In this document: piece by piece, positions 8,967 to 17,372 of the stretch | Layout: each line of letters starts with the position of its first letter | Numbering within the stretch: position 1 is the first letter of the stretch | DNA from: Candidatus Thiodiazotropha sp. 'RUGA' | Lineage (GTDB): Bacteria > Pseudomonadota > Gammaproteobacteria > Chromatiales > Chromatiaceae | Direction: 5' to 3' | NCBI GenBank assembly: GCA_016842065.1 | Contig: JAEPDS010000009.1 | Location: 8,856 to 72,855 of the forward strand | DNA: 64,000 nucleotides | Notes under the pieces: generated by a model | The model's database searches: none | The model's input: only the letters and a program-made list of their open reading frames with translations | What the model was told of the DNA's origin: nothing | Position numbers and translations under genes: made by a program

Positions 8967-9476
8967 TCAGATGCCGAGGGCATCGATACCCCAACCAACA
9001 CCACCTAGCTCTACTTCAGGATGCAGTTGCCGAATCGAACGTTCGACCTGGGAAACCCGCCAGCGCGGAACGTCAACAAAGAGCAGAAATTCACCATGCT
9101 TCAAGGGCACATCATAGTCATCAATTTCGGCTTGATGTACCTGACTTGAAAAGTGGTAATCCAGTAACATGGATACGACTGCTGCAATCACGCAGCCTGC
9201 CACCAGCAACCATTCGGATATCCACACACCGACCAACAGCGTCGCAATTACTGCAAGAAACAACATTAGATTGAGATCCCAGAACCAGCTCTCGAAGCGC
9301 GCTGTCAAACCTCGCCTCTGGCGTATCCTTGCTGCCGGCAGTTCGTTCAGATCGACACCCGGTCTGGCCACTGCGTGGATGTGTTGCCGATTCACATTGA
9401 TGAACAGCAGGCCTCTGACTACCTCCTCCGCCTGGCGCCCGGAGGGGACCAGCATAGAGATTCGCCGTAGTATCAT
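8967..9476 (-). CDS. Uncharacterised membrane protein with two central helices
   Basis: A 169-residue protein I do not recognise with certainty. The N-terminal 45 residues look like a small alpha/beta domain (RRISMLVPSGRQAEEVVRGLL), followed by a basic segment, two membrane helices (LNLMLFLAVIATLLVGVWIS and LLVAGCVIAAVVSMLLDY) and a C-terminal soluble piece (FLLFVDVPRWRVSQVERSIRQ). This architecture of sensor-like ends around a helical hairpin recalls DUF1269 / general-stress membrane proteins, but that is a resemblance only. Its ATG lies right after the stop of the upstream 69-codon gene, so the two form an operon ending in the terminator at 8923-8953. Confidence 0.6.
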   Translation of the reverse strand: MILRRISMLVPSGRQAEEVVRGLLFINVNRQHIHAVARPGVDLNELPAARIRQRRGLTARFESWFWDLNLMLFLAVIATLLVGVWISEWLLVAGCVIAAVVSMLLDYHFSSQVHQAEIDDYDVPLKHGEFLLFVDVPRWRVSQVERSIRQLHPEVELGGVGWGIDALGI

Positions 9477-9479
9477 CGA

Positions 9480-9689
9480 TCAACCCTCAGCCACATAGTC
9501 ATCTGAATCGTTGCCACAGATCACTTTCTGGTCCTCAAGCTGCAGTTCAAGATACAACTGCCTGTTCTGTTCATTTTCAAAGTAGATCTCGACACCATGC
9601 TCACCATCGCCTTCATAGAGGCAGGGGTGATCATCAGGATTGGTAACATCACGCAGCGTGATTGGATCCAAGGTTGTTCTGATATTCAA
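9480..9689 (-). CDS. Small acidic hypothetical protein
   Basis: A 69-residue acidic protein, beta-rich in appearance (HGVEIYFENEQNRQLYLELQLED), starting at a TTG with a GAGAGG 11 bases upstream. No family is recognised. The same frame stays open for about 35 more codons upstream, with protein-like sequence (TQGQRISRGVPYNREADTR) but no ATG, GTG or TTG. The gene may therefore be a truncated descendant of a longer one, or may use a rare start. It is 4 bp from the membrane-protein gene and must be co-transcribed with it. Confidence 0.5.
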   Translation of the reverse strand: MNIRTTLDPITLRDVTNPDDHPCLYEGDGEHGVEIYFENEQNRQLYLELQLEDQKVICGNDSDDYVAEG

Positions 9690-10050
9690 TCTGGTGTCTG
9701 CCTCTCTGTTGTAGGGAACGCCTCTGGAGATTCTCTGGCCTTGAGTATGGGTAACCTGCTGTCGCCCGTATTGAAGGTCAGTGAAATCCGTTTCGGCTAC
9801 GACTCAGAATTCACGATTTCAAGACTGCACTGAACAGCGATACCTTAAGCTATAGAAATACCTAGCAAAACAATCAAGATTATCGGCCTAATTAATCTGA
9901 CGAGGAAATTGGGGGATTGATGCACAGAGAGGTGAATTGTCCCGGAAAAATGCCCGGCCGCTGTTAATACCAGTTGCACGCGCCTTGTCGAGCCGGACTA
10001 TGGTTGACACTCCCTGGGGGCAGCAGATCGGGTTGTAATCAGCTGGCAAC
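9690..10050. other. 360-bp intergenic region
   Basis: It holds the open extension of the small acidic gene (to about 9800) and the 3' flank of the permease gene. A plus-strand frame at 9597-9833 is mostly the antisense of the acidic gene and shows no family features. I see no terminator or RNA gene. Confidence 0.3.
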
Positions 10051-11364
10051 TCAGGCAGTGGTGAAAAGGTCAAAAAACAACCAGTAGACCAGGCTGGCCA
10101 GGATCAGACCGAAGAACATCACCGGGATGCCGCTTTTCATCCAGATCAGTGGGGTTATCCTCGCCTCCGGCATACCGCTCTTTTCGGACTCACTCACCGC
10201 GATGATATTTGCCGTCGCCCCCAGGTGGGTGCCATTCCCCCCCAGACCGACACCAAGCGCCAGAGCCCACCAGAGCGGCGCGATATTCACCCCACTGCTC
10301 TCCAGCCCCATGATGATTGGAATCATGGTCACCGTAAAAGGGATGTTGTCCACCACCGCACTGAGCACCGCAGCCACCCACATCAGCAATAAACCGGTGA
10401 GTAAGAGCATTTGCGGATCTCTGGCGAGTCTGGCCAGTTCATTTCCCAGAAGATCGAGCAGTCCCGAGGCCTCCACCCCGCCAACGATCATGAACAGACC
10501 GGCGAAGAAGAACAACACCGACCAGTTGACGGTACCGAAAATCTGCTCCATATCGGGCTTCAGCATCAGCAAAGCCAGACAGAGACCGATAAACGAGGCA
10601 TAGGCAGGCAGGATGTGCAGGTTGTGGTGTATGAAGAAGAGCACCACCACCACAGCCAGGGAGAAGAGGGTGCGCTTGAGTCCTTTGGCATCCTTGATGG
10701 CATGGGTATCGACCAGGGTTCTGGGGTCCTCGCCGACATCGGTCAGCTGCTCACGAAACAGAAACAGCATCAGCGCCACGGTACCGACCCAGACCACCAA
10801 CACCGGAAATCCCATATGCAGCAGAAATGAGTTGAAACTGATATCGGCTGCACTGCCGATCATCAGATTGGGGGGATCACCCACCAGGGTCGCTGCACCA
10901 CCGATATTCGAGAGCATCGCCTCTGCCATCAGATAGGGCATGGGATTGATCTTCAGCAAGCGGCAGATCAGTACCGTCAACGGTGCGAACACAATGACCG
11001 TAGTAACATTATCCAGGATCATACTGATCAGACTGACCGCCAGACTGAGATAGATCAGCAGCAGCTTCGGGCTTCCCTTGGCCCAACGGGTGATATGCAC
11101 CGCCGCATAGTCGAAGGCCCCGGTGGGACGCAGCAGCGCAACCAGCATCATCATCGCCGCCAATAACAGAATGGTGTTGCCGTCCACCGCCAGCAGCGCC
11201 TGCTCCTGACTGTAGAACCCCATCCACATACCCACGCCGATCATGGTCAGGGCGCCCAGCATGGCGGCGGTGGTACGATGCAGTATCTCCGTGAAAATCA
11301 GGATATAGGCAGCCAACAGCAGAAGTGCCGAGACCCACATCTCGGTTGTGATCTGCGCCATCAT
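10051..11364 (-). CDS. ArsB/NhaD-superfamily ion permease
   Basis: A 437-residue inner-membrane transporter with about 11-12 hydrophobic helices. The two halves carry the ion-transporter superfamily motifs: LDNVTTVIVFAPLTV and MLSNIGGAATLVGDPPNLMIG in the first half, VDNIPFTVTMIPII and GLGGNGTHLGATANIIA in the second. That pattern is shared by ArsB arsenite pumps, NhaD antiporters, SLC13 carriers and P-protein relatives, so the substrate is open. The ATG at 11364 overlaps the CBS gene's stop by one base (TGATG); an in-frame ATG at 11379 is less likely. It is the last gene of the TtcA-like/CBS/permease unit. Confidence 0.8.
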   Translation of the reverse strand: MMAQITTEMWVSALLLLAAYILIFTEILHRTTAAMLGALTMIGVGMWMGFYSQEQALLAVDGNTILLLAAMMMLVALLRPTGAFDYAAVHITRWAKGSPKLLLIYLSLAVSLISMILDNVTTVIVFAPLTVLICRLLKINPMPYLMAEAMLSNIGGAATLVGDPPNLMIGSAADISFNSFLLHMGFPVLVVWVGTVALMLFLFREQLTDVGEDPRTLVDTHAIKDAKGLKRTLFSLAVVVVLFFIHHNLHILPAYASFIGLCLALLMLKPDMEQIFGTVNWSVLFFFAGLFMIVGGVEASGLLDLLGNELARLARDPQMLLLTGLLLMWVAAVLSAVVDNIPFTVTMIPIIMGLESSGVNIAPLWWALALGVGLGGNGTHLGATANIIAVSESEKSGMPEARITPLIWMKSGIPVMFFGLILASLVYWLFFDLFTTA

Positions 11365-11822
11365 CAGTCGATGCAACACTCTCTGGTTACAATCGCCCCA
11401 GCCACACTCATACGCGTCACCACGCCTTGATAATCCTCGCCTTCAGTGACAAACAGATACTCCGTGTTGTACTGCTCCATAATCGCCAGCGCCTTGATCG
11501 CTTGAAAATTGGCTGACAGACGTACCGCGTCCGGATAGATGAAATCATCCACACTGCGGGACATCAGATCCTCCGCTTTGATATGGGGGAAATCGAGATG
11601 GTCGATATCGTCCCCAAGCAGATGGGCGCCCTGAATGATGTCATCGGGAATACAGCAGATACGGAACATATGCCTTACCGAGAAGCGTCCGCTGATCAAT
11701 CCGCTCTGATCCACATAGGGAATGCCGGGAACCCCTTTGTTGACACACTCGGTCATCACTTCACCGATACTCATACCCGGACGGGCGACCTTAGTGGGAA
11801 TGGAGATATGTTTGATCTTCAT
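11364..11822 (-). CDS. Stand-alone CBS-domain protein
   Basis: A 152-residue soluble protein with a CBS pair: motif 1 at about 15-60 (MSIGEVMTECVNKGVPGIPYVDQSGLISG is the strand-helix pattern) and motif 2 at about 95-150 (AEDLMSRSV, then IMEQYNTEYLFVTEG...GVVTRM). CBS pairs bind adenosine nucleotides and regulate partner proteins. Here the obvious partners are the overlapping upstream PP-loop enzyme (4-bp ATGA overlap) and the downstream permease (TGATG overlap). It ends with a CysCys pair (RECCID). The regulated partner is inferred from context only. Confidence 0.82.
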   Translation of the reverse strand: MKIKHISIPTKVARPGMSIGEVMTECVNKGVPGIPYVDQSGLISGRFSVRHMFRICCIPDDIIQGAHLLGDDIDHLDFPHIKAEDLMSRSVDDFIYPDAVRLSANFQAIKALAIMEQYNTEYLFVTEGEDYQGVVTRMSVAGAIVTRECCID

Positions 11823-12553
11823 GGTGGCGCTTCATCCATCATCGGTTTCATGGCATGCAGCATATTGGCGAACAGGTGGCTGTTGCTGCGCTCCTCCCGA
11901 GCCAGCAGCTGCTTCATGTAGGCGCGCTGGGTCGGCTTGGTGAAACAGGCGGGACAACTGTCGGGGATGATCGGCAATCCCGCCTTCACGGCAAACTCAC
12001 CGGTCTGAGTCTCCCGACAATAGACCAGCGGACGTATGATGCGAATATCCCCCGCATCGTTCACGTAGTGCGCCTTCATGGTACGCATCTGACCACCGTG
12101 AAACAGGGACATCATCAGACTCTCCGCCAGGTCGTCCAGGTGTTGCGCCAATGCCAGCACATTATAACCCTGCTTGCGACAGGTACTGTACATGATGCCC
12201 CGTTTCATACGTGCGCAATAGGCACAGAACGAGTCACCCGACATGTTCTCCCTGGCCTCCTGCATAATCGGCTGTTCGGCATAGACCCAGGAGACACCCA
12301 ATGCCTCGTAGTAGGCTTTCAGAGGCGCCGGATCGAAACCCTCGATCTCAGGATCCACAGTGATCACACCCAGTTCAAACTCGACCGGTGCGTAGCGTTG
12401 CAGATGGGAGAGTACTTGCAGCAGCGTAAGGGAGTCCTTACCGCCGGATACGCCGAGCAGAATTCGATCCCCATCACGGATCATCTTGAAATCCGCAATC
12501 GCTCTGCCAACTTTGCGCATGATTGACTTCGGGGGTTTGATTGAATCGTTCAT
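11819..12553 (-). CDS. TtcA-like PP-loop tRNA thiolase family protein
   Basis: A 244-residue ATP pyrophosphatase of the TtcA family, which thiolates C32 of tRNA. The PP-loop SGGKDS is at residues 36-41, and a CxxC (C110, C113; FCAYCARMKRG) matches the Fe-S cysteine pair of TtcA. A further Cys pair (SCPACFTKP) stands where TtcA has its third cluster ligand. It is shorter than E. coli TtcA (311 residues), and the family's GHHRDD block is changed to AQHLDD, so it may be a diverged paralogue with another substrate. It heads a three-gene overlapping unit with a CBS protein and a permease, which is not the usual setting for ttcA. Confidence 0.75.
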   Translation of the reverse strand: MNDSIKPPKSIMRKVGRAIADFKMIRDGDRILLGVSGGKDSLTLLQVLSHLQRYAPVEFELGVITVDPEIEGFDPAPLKAYYEALGVSWVYAEQPIMQEARENMSGDSFCAYCARMKRGIMYSTCRKQGYNVLALAQHLDDLAESLMMSLFHGGQMRTMKAHYVNDAGDIRIIRPLVYCRETQTGEFAVKAGLPIIPDSCPACFTKPTQRAYMKQLLAREERSNSHLFANMLHAMKPMMDEAPP

Positions 12554-12819
12554 AAGACCATTTTGACACGAAGCCCGTTACTCACCAATCCCGCAAACAT
12601 CGCCCACTTCACGGATGTCTCAGACGCTATCAGGTAACCGCTGAATCTGCATGGCTTTTTGAAGCGGACAAGCGGTGCTTGCAATTGACTCAGGAGATTG
12701 CTTCTCATACCGGACTTGATTCAGAATTGATCTGAGGTCATAAAGGTCTATCCGGCGGTGGATGGAAGTGCTACTGGCGGAGATATCAATCACAGAGATG
12801 TCATCATGGGGGCATACAA

Positions 12820-13746
12820 ATGGATATTTTTGTTCTGGTTTTTCTCGTTCTTGCTGTGGTTCTGGTGGCGCTGGGCGCGAAGCGTGTACCCCAGGGCAAT
12901 GAGTATACGGTGGAGCGATTTGGCCGCTATACCAAAACCCTGCGGCCTGGTCTCAATCTGATCGTTCCGGTAATCGATCAGATCGGCAAGAAGATGAATA
13001 TGATGGAGCAGGTGCTCGATGTACCCTCACAGGAGGTGATTACCAAGGACAACGCCATGGTCACTGTGGATGGCGTGATCTTCTTCCAGGTACTGGATGC
13101 CTCACAGGCGGCCTATGAAGTGAACAACCTCTACGGGGCAATTCTCAACCTGACCATGACCAACATCCGTACCGTGATGGGATCGATGGACCTGGATGAA
13201 CTGCTCTCGCAACGGGACAAGATCAATACCCAGCTGCTCACCGTTGTGGATGATGCCACCACGCCCTGGGGGGTCAAAGTCACCCGTATCGAAATCAAGG
13301 ATATCTCACCACCGAGAGATCTGGTCGACGCGATGGCCAGACAGATGAAGGCAGAGCGGGACAAACGTGCCGCCATCCTGGAAGCGGAAGGTATGCGTCA
13401 GTCCGAGATTCTCAGAGCGGAAGGTGAAAAACAGGCCGCCATTCTGGAGGCTGAAGGCGAGAAGGAGGCCGCATTTCGTGAGGCGGAGGCAAGAGAGAGG
13501 CTGGCAGCCGCTGAGAGCAAGGCGACAACCCTGGTCTCCGAGGCAATCGCCAAGGGTGATGTGAATGCCATCAACTACTTCGTTGCGCAGAAGTATACCG
13601 AGGCACTTCAGAGCATCGCTTCCGCTGAGAATCAGAAACTGATCATGATGCCTCTGGAAGCTTCCAGCCTGATCGGTTCCGTTGCCGGTATCGGTGAGAT
13701 CGCCAAACAGGCCTTGCAGAAAAACAGCAAGGAGAACAACCAATGA
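12820..13746 (+). CDS. SPFH/stomatin-family membrane protein (QmcA-like)
   Basis: A 308-residue protein with an N-terminal membrane helix ([17 protein letters not shown]), the SPFH/Band-7 domain (about 25-190; [24 protein letters not shown] start signature) and a repetitive coiled-coil tail of Ala-Glu-Gly repeats ([14 protein letters not shown]). Such proteins form membrane-bound oligomeric cages and scaffold proteases or lipid domains. The stop overlaps the next gene, an NfeD protein, by 4 bp; SPFH plus NfeD is a well-known conserved pair, similar to E. coli QmcA/YbbK with its partner. The call is firm for the family. Confidence 0.93.
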   Translation: MDIFVLVFLVLAVVLVALGAKRVPQGNEYTVERFGRYTKTLRPGLNLIVPVIDQIGKKMNMMEQVLDVPSQEVITKDNAMVTVDGVIFFQVLDASQAAYEVNNLYGAILNLTMTNIRTVMGSMDLDELLSQRDKINTQLLTVVDDATTPWGVKVTRIEIKDISPPRDLVDAMARQMKAERDKRAAILEAEGMRQSEILRAEGEKQAAILEAEGEKEAAFREAEARERLAAAESKATTLVSEAIAKGDVNAINYFVAQKYTEALQSIASAENQKLIMMPLEASSLIGSVAGIGEIAKQALQKNSKENNQ

Positions 13747-14189
13747 GTTGGCTGTCACAACTCGACTATTGGCACTGGTTCATCCTGGCGGTTGTGCTGA
13801 TGATCCTGGAAGTCTTCTCGCCGGGAGCTTTTTTAATCTGGATGGGACTCTCTGCAGCCATTACCGGCCTGGCACTGCTGCTCTATCCGGAGCTTGCCTG
13901 GCAACTCCAGCTGATCTTTTTCGCCGTCTTCAGTGTTGCCGTGATTGTGCTGGTTCGCCTGTTTCTGCAGCATCGCCCGATCGAGACCGACAGCCCGCAT
14001 CTCAACCGGCGGGGTGAGCAGTATATCGACCGGGTATTCACCCTGCAGGAGCCGATCATCAACGGTGTGGGAAAAATCAGCGTCGACGACAGCACCTGGA
14101 AAATTCATGGTGACGATTGCCCGGCAGGAACCAAAGTCAAAGTCGTCGGTGTTCAGGGTGTAGTGCTGTTGATCGATCAAGCCAAATGA
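13743..14189 (+). CDS. NfeD family membrane protein
   Basis: A 148-residue short-form NfeD: three hydrophobic segments between about 12 and 75 ([46 protein letters not shown]), then a C-terminal OB-fold-like soluble domain ([18 protein letters not shown]...[16 protein letters not shown]). It starts inside the last codons of the SPFH gene, so the proteins are made together and almost certainly work as a membrane complex. The serine-protease half found in long NfeD proteins is absent. Confidence 0.92.
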   Translation: MSWLSQLDYWHWFILAVVLMILEVFSPGAFLIWMGLSAAITGLALLLYPELAWQLQLIFFAVFSVAVIVLVRLFLQHRPIETDSPHLNRRGEQYIDRVFTLQEPIINGVGKISVDDSTWKIHGDDCPAGTKVKVVGVQGVVLLIDQAK

Positions 14190-14388
14190 ACAGAGAACTT
14201 TAATTCTGTTTCGACACAATTGCCCACAGAGGTACTACACTCAGGTTAAGTCGAAGTAAACAAAGAACAAAAAATGATCAGCTTGATTAGCGGCTCTATG
14301 CATCTCCCGTCGTACGGCAGAAGACCAATGGCTCTCAAGCGTCTCCTTGAGGTGTTTGGAGAATCAAAACAAGTGGGCATCACCACCA

Positions 14389-15600
14389 ATGAAACTATTT
14401 GACAGCAACCACATCCTGTTTGTTGATAGCGATCGGAATCAGCTTGAAGCGCTGAAAAGAACCCTCAGAGATCACAACGACCAGTGGCAAATGCACTTTT
14501 GCGACTCATCCGCCAGTGCATTGGAGCTGTTCCAGCAACAACCGATAGCGATTGTCATCAGTGAGACCCAGCTCGGCAACAAGAGTGGCAGCGAACTGCT
14601 GAAGCAGGTACAACAAAAGTATCCGAGCACCACCCGTCTGCTGTTTTCCGGCCAGGCTCTGCGCACACCCGCCCAGGAAATCGTCCACCACGCCCATCAG
14701 TTTGTTGCCAAACCCTGTGACACCCAGACGCTGATTGTCATATTGGAACGCGTCATTCAGCTGAGGGATCTACTGAATAATCCCGCCATGACGGAGATGG
14801 TCAACAGCCTGGGATCACTTCCCAGTCTGCCCGCCAGCTATCAGCAGATGATCGAGGCGCTGCAGTCTGACAACACTTCGCTGGCAGAGATCGGTGAGAT
14901 CGTTGCCAAGGACCTGGGGATGTCGACCAAACTACTGCAAATGGTCAACTCCGCCTTTTTCGGGCTACCGCAGCAGATCTCATCACCACAACACGCGGTA
15001 ACCCTGCTCGGTATCGAGACGGTTTCCAATCTGGCCCTGGGGGCTGCCATCTTCTCACGTCTCGATCAGGCACTGATCGATGAGTTCAAGCTTGAGCCCC
15101 TGTGGCAACACAGCCAGTCGGTATCGGGTCTGGTCAGGCAGTTGGGCATGGCGATGGGGATGAGTCGCCAGGAACTGGAAACCCCGGTTATGGCGGGCAT
15201 GCTGCACGACCTGGGAAAACTGATTCTCGCCTCCCAGGACCAGGAGGAGTATCGACGTATCGTCAAGCAGGCGGCTCAGGAAACCCAGCCCTTGTTCGAA
15301 GCTGAAGCAGAAGCCCTGTGGTGCCATCACGCCGGTATCGGGGCCTATCTGATGGGCTTATGGGGCTTGCCCTTCTCCGCAGTTGAGGCGGTCGCACATC
15401 ACCATAATCATGAATATCAATCGATCGATCGTAAGGTTTGTTTATTGGTCTACGGCGCCAATCTGCTGTTGCATTGGTTAGGCGACAAGGAGTACAGGCA
15501 ACACTACGATCCCCAGTCTCTACAATCCCTGCTCGGTGATGAAGAGTTCAACCGTTGGCAGAATATTGCCCAGGAGTACCTTGATGGACAAACCACCTGA
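14389..15600 (+). CDS. REC-HDOD signalling protein with Glu at the phosphoacceptor site
   Basis: A 403-residue protein. The receiver domain (about 1-125) keeps the acidic pair (FVDSD) and the KPCD lysine, but the phosphoacceptor position reads ISETQLG instead of the usual SDxxMP, so Asp appears replaced by Glu. An HDOD domain follows (about 140-340; LPSLPASYQQM start, MLHDLGKLIL core, HHHNHE near the end). The changed Asp suggests a receiver locked in one state. An upstream in-frame TTG at 14347 is less likely than the ATG at 14389. It overlaps the next REC gene by 17 bp, so the two regulators are co-translated. Confidence 0.85.
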   Translation: MKLFDSNHILFVDSDRNQLEALKRTLRDHNDQWQMHFCDSSASALELFQQQPIAIVISETQLGNKSGSELLKQVQQKYPSTTRLLFSGQALRTPAQEIVHHAHQFVAKPCDTQTLIVILERVIQLRDLLNNPAMTEMVNSLGSLPSLPASYQQMIEALQSDNTSLAEIGEIVAKDLGMSTKLLQMVNSAFFGLPQQISSPQHAVTLLGIETVSNLALGAAIFSRLDQALIDEFKLEPLWQHSQSVSGLVRQLGMAMGMSRQELETPVMAGMLHDLGKLILASQDQEEYRRIVKQAAQETQPLFEAEAEALWCHHAGIGAYLMGLWGLPFSAVEAVAHHHNHEYQSIDRKVCLLVYGANLLLHWLGDKEYRQHYDPQSLQSLLGDEEFNRWQNIAQEYLDGQTT

Positions 15601-16741
15601 AAAAGTTTTAATGGTGGACGACGACCGTAACCTGCTTGACTCTTTTCGCCGACAATTTCGCAAACGCCTGAACCTTGAAACAGCCACCAGTGGTGCTGAC
15701 GGAGTTCAGGCTGTAAGAGATGGAGGTCCATTTGCTCTGGTGGTCTCCGACATGCAGATGCCGAATATGAATGGGGTGGAGTTTCTTTCCAAGGTACGGG
15801 AGCTCTCGCCCAATACAGTACGCATAATGCTCACCGGCAACGCCAATTTGGATGTTGCCATCGACGCAGTGAACGATGGCGCCATCTTTCGTTTTCTGAA
15901 TAAACCGGTCGAGACGGAAGTTCTCTACCAGACCATCACCGAGGGTATCAAACAGTATCGCCTGATCACCAATGAAAAGGTGTTACTGAATAAGACCCTG
16001 AAAGGGGCGGTTGATCTACTGGCTGATGTTCTCAGCATGGTCAATCCAGACGCATTCAGTCAATCCTCCCGCATTAAACATCATGTCAGAAGTATTGTCA
16101 GAAGCCTTTCCCTGGAAGATGGTTGGCACTACGATCTTGCCGGTATGCTTTGCCAACTGGGATACGTCAGTCTACCCGACGAACTGATACACAAAGTCAT
16201 GGCTGGTGATGAATTAAGCAAGGCGGAAACGGAGCTCTATAACTCCCACCCAGAGATGGGGAGCCGGTTGTTAAAACATATACCCCGTCTCGAAACGGTC
16301 GCTGCCATGATTGAACATCAACTCGATGATATCGGCAAGATTGAAATTCAGGGAAAACTGAACAATGAGCAAAAGGCGATACTGGGAGGACAGATTCTAA
16401 AGGTCGCCATCAATTACGATAAATTTCTCAACACCGGCAATTCGGAAGATGCGGCGATCGAATACCTGCGGGACAATCCTGAACACTTCGACCCGGCACT
16501 GGTGGAGATACTCATCCAGGGTTCGATGAACCGTAAAGTCGAGATACTGAATCTACCCCTCGATCAACTTGAACCGGGGATGATCGTCGACCAACCGATC
16601 AAAACCAATGCCGGTGCCCTGCTCCTCGCCAAGGGGCAACCACTGAGTCAAGCCATGGTCTTCAAGCTTAAGGTCGCATATGACCGGGAAGTGCTGCCGG
16701 AAACCAGTTTCAGAGTGTTCCGCATAACGCCGAATGACTAA
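15584..16741 (+). CDS. Response regulator with a degenerate HD-GYP-like output domain
   Basis: A 385-residue protein with an intact receiver (about 1-125): acidic patch VDDDRN, phosphoacceptor in VVSDMQMPNMNG, and NKPVE lysine. The C-terminal part has the helical layout of an HD-GYP phosphodiesterase, but where LHDIGKxxIPD is expected it reads LCQLGYVSLPD, and the HHExxDGxGYP block is replaced by EHQLDDIGKI. Metal-binding residues are therefore missing, and c-di-GMP hydrolysis is unlikely. It starts inside the preceding REC-HDOD gene. An inference is that it is a non-enzymatic adaptor paired with that protein. Confidence 0.82.
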   Translation: MDKPPEKVLMVDDDRNLLDSFRRQFRKRLNLETATSGADGVQAVRDGGPFALVVSDMQMPNMNGVEFLSKVRELSPNTVRIMLTGNANLDVAIDAVNDGAIFRFLNKPVETEVLYQTITEGIKQYRLITNEKVLLNKTLKGAVDLLADVLSMVNPDAFSQSSRIKHHVRSIVRSLSLEDGWHYDLAGMLCQLGYVSLPDELIHKVMAGDELSKAETELYNSHPEMGSRLLKHIPRLETVAAMIEHQLDDIGKIEIQGKLNNEQKAILGGQILKVAINYDKFLNTGNSEDAAIEYLRDNPEHFDPALVEILIQGSMNRKVEILNLPLDQLEPGMIVDQPIKTNAGALLLAKGQPLSQAMVFKLKVAYDREVLPETSFRVFRITPND

Positions 16742-16793
16742 TCTAGTGTTACATACCAAGGACCCGTAGACACGAACCACAAGCATTGACACT

Positions 16794-17162
16794 TTAGCCA
16801 GTATTGGCCTGAACGTCCGTCCATACCGCATACTCATTGCCGTTTGGATCGCAAAAATGGAAACGCCTGCCTCCCGGAAACTCAAACACCGGGACTTTGA
16901 TACGCCCACCGGCATCGATGATCTTCGCCTGAGTCTTCTCCAGATCACGACTGTAGAAGACGATTAGGGCACTGCCTCGCTCAGCCGCTGTCGTCAGTTC
17001 AGAGTGGTAGAACCCGCCATCAAGTCCTGCGTTGGAAAATGCGCAGTAATCCTCACCGTAATCGACAAAATCCCAACCGAAAACCTGTTTGAAAAACACC
17101 TTAACCACTTCCAGGTCAGAGGCTGGAAACTCAACATAATCTATGGATTCGTGATATCTCAT
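16794..17162 (-). CDS. VOC family protein (glyoxalase/bleomycin-resistance fold)
   Basis: A 122-residue single VOC module pair, with the typical DYVEFPASDLEVVKVFFKQVFGW opening and the closing FPGGRRFHFCDPNGNEYAVW. It belongs to a small group of uncharacterised VOC proteins often annotated as glyoxalase-like. A metal-ligand His, Glu set is plausible (H4, E at the C-terminal GNEYAV), but the substrate is unknown. It is a monocistronic gene, convergent with the upstream regulator gene. Confidence 0.88.
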   Translation of the reverse strand: MRYHESIDYVEFPASDLEVVKVFFKQVFGWDFVDYGEDYCAFSNAGLDGGFYHSELTTAAERGSALIVFYSRDLEKTQAKIIDAGGRIKVPVFEFPGGRRFHFCDPNGNEYAVWTDVQANTG

Positions 17163-17372
17163 GCCAGCTTACCTGAAAGATGCTCCATGGCTTATCGGTG
17201 ATAAAACGACTCAACAACCAGTAGATCAGTGCCGGCTTTGAATCAGGCAAAGAGACTCATAAACCCCGATCATTGAGCAACCCGCTGCTAACCCTATGGC
17301 TGTTTCTGCATTTAACTATAGAGCAAACCGATGGTGTACTGTTCGCATAATCGCTCACATCGGATCCGGTTA

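Noticed and set aside
9597-9833. A plus-strand 78-codon frame in the 9.6-9.8 kb gap
   Set aside because: Half of it is antisense to the small acidic gene and it has no ribosome binding site.
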